Below are positions 15,027 to 15,031 of a DNA stretch of 15,031 nt, in pieces. The stretch is from Deltaproteobacteria bacterium (lineage in GTDB: Bacteria > Desulfobacterota > Desulfobacteria > Desulfobacterales > Desulfobacteraceae). Numbering within the stretch: position 1 is the stretch's first letter; each line of letters starts with the position of its first letter. The stretch lies in contig QMMT01000010.1 of NCBI GenBank assembly GCA_003647385.1, forward strand, positions 1 through 15,031, given 5' to 3'. Below the pieces are notes generated by a model. It had not been told where the DNA came from. It saw only the letters and a program-made list of their open reading frames with translations, and searched no databases. The translations under genes were made by a program, and so were the position numbers.

Positions 15027-15031
15027 TTATC

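Overview
The window reads as chromosomal core and regulatory sequence from an anaerobic, sulfate-reducer-like Desulfobacterota bacterium (Desulfobacteraceae-type). This is inferred from the mix of gene families: a TAXI solute-binding protein, a PAS hybrid kinase with an HD-GYP regulator, an acetyl-CoA hydrolase/GNAT fusion, a flavodiiron protein and a nucleoside-recognition (SpmA-like) protein. Moderately AT-rich coding sequence and very AT-rich gaps fit this. No rRNA, tRNA, CRISPR array, insertion sequence or phage gene was seen, and no gene-free stretch exceeds 300 bases.

Layout. Positions 1-227 (minus) hold the N-terminus of an SpmA-like membrane protein. A 216-bp divergent spacer leads into a plus-strand operon (444-4724): a TAXI-type periplasmic binding protein, a membrane hybrid histidine kinase whose start overlaps it (ATGA), and a receiver/HD-GYP protein. 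No TRAP permease gene lies nearby, so the binding protein may act as a ligand sensor for the kinase, with cyclic-di-GMP breakdown as output. That operon converges, with an 11-bp gap, on a long block of minus-strand genes.

Minus-strand block, in transcription order from the right edge. First is a flavodiiron protein (FprA) cut by the window edge, with an in-frame TAA five bases from that edge. Next is a tightly packed five-gene operon (13915 down to 8635): a LolA-like periplasmic protein, two paralogous FtsX/MacB-type permeases, an ABC ATPase and an outer-membrane beta-barrel candidate. Together these could form a complete inner membrane-periplasm-outer membrane export route. Then comes the ribosome-associated GTPase TypA/BipA, and finally an acetyl-CoA hydrolase/transferase-like protein fused to a GNAT acetyltransferase.

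The most notable points are these. (1) The CoA-transferase part of the GNAT fusion has Pro where the family's catalytic Glu should be, and two further active-site loops are altered. This suggests a dead, CoA-sensing domain driving an acetyltransferase, analogous to Pat/PatZ. (2) Its predicted promoter is embedded in a perfect 30-bp palindrome built from three 10-bp palindromes. (3) A permease-less TAXI protein is translationally coupled to a histidine kinase. (4) The five-gene envelope export operon. All family assignments are by eye; no searches were run.
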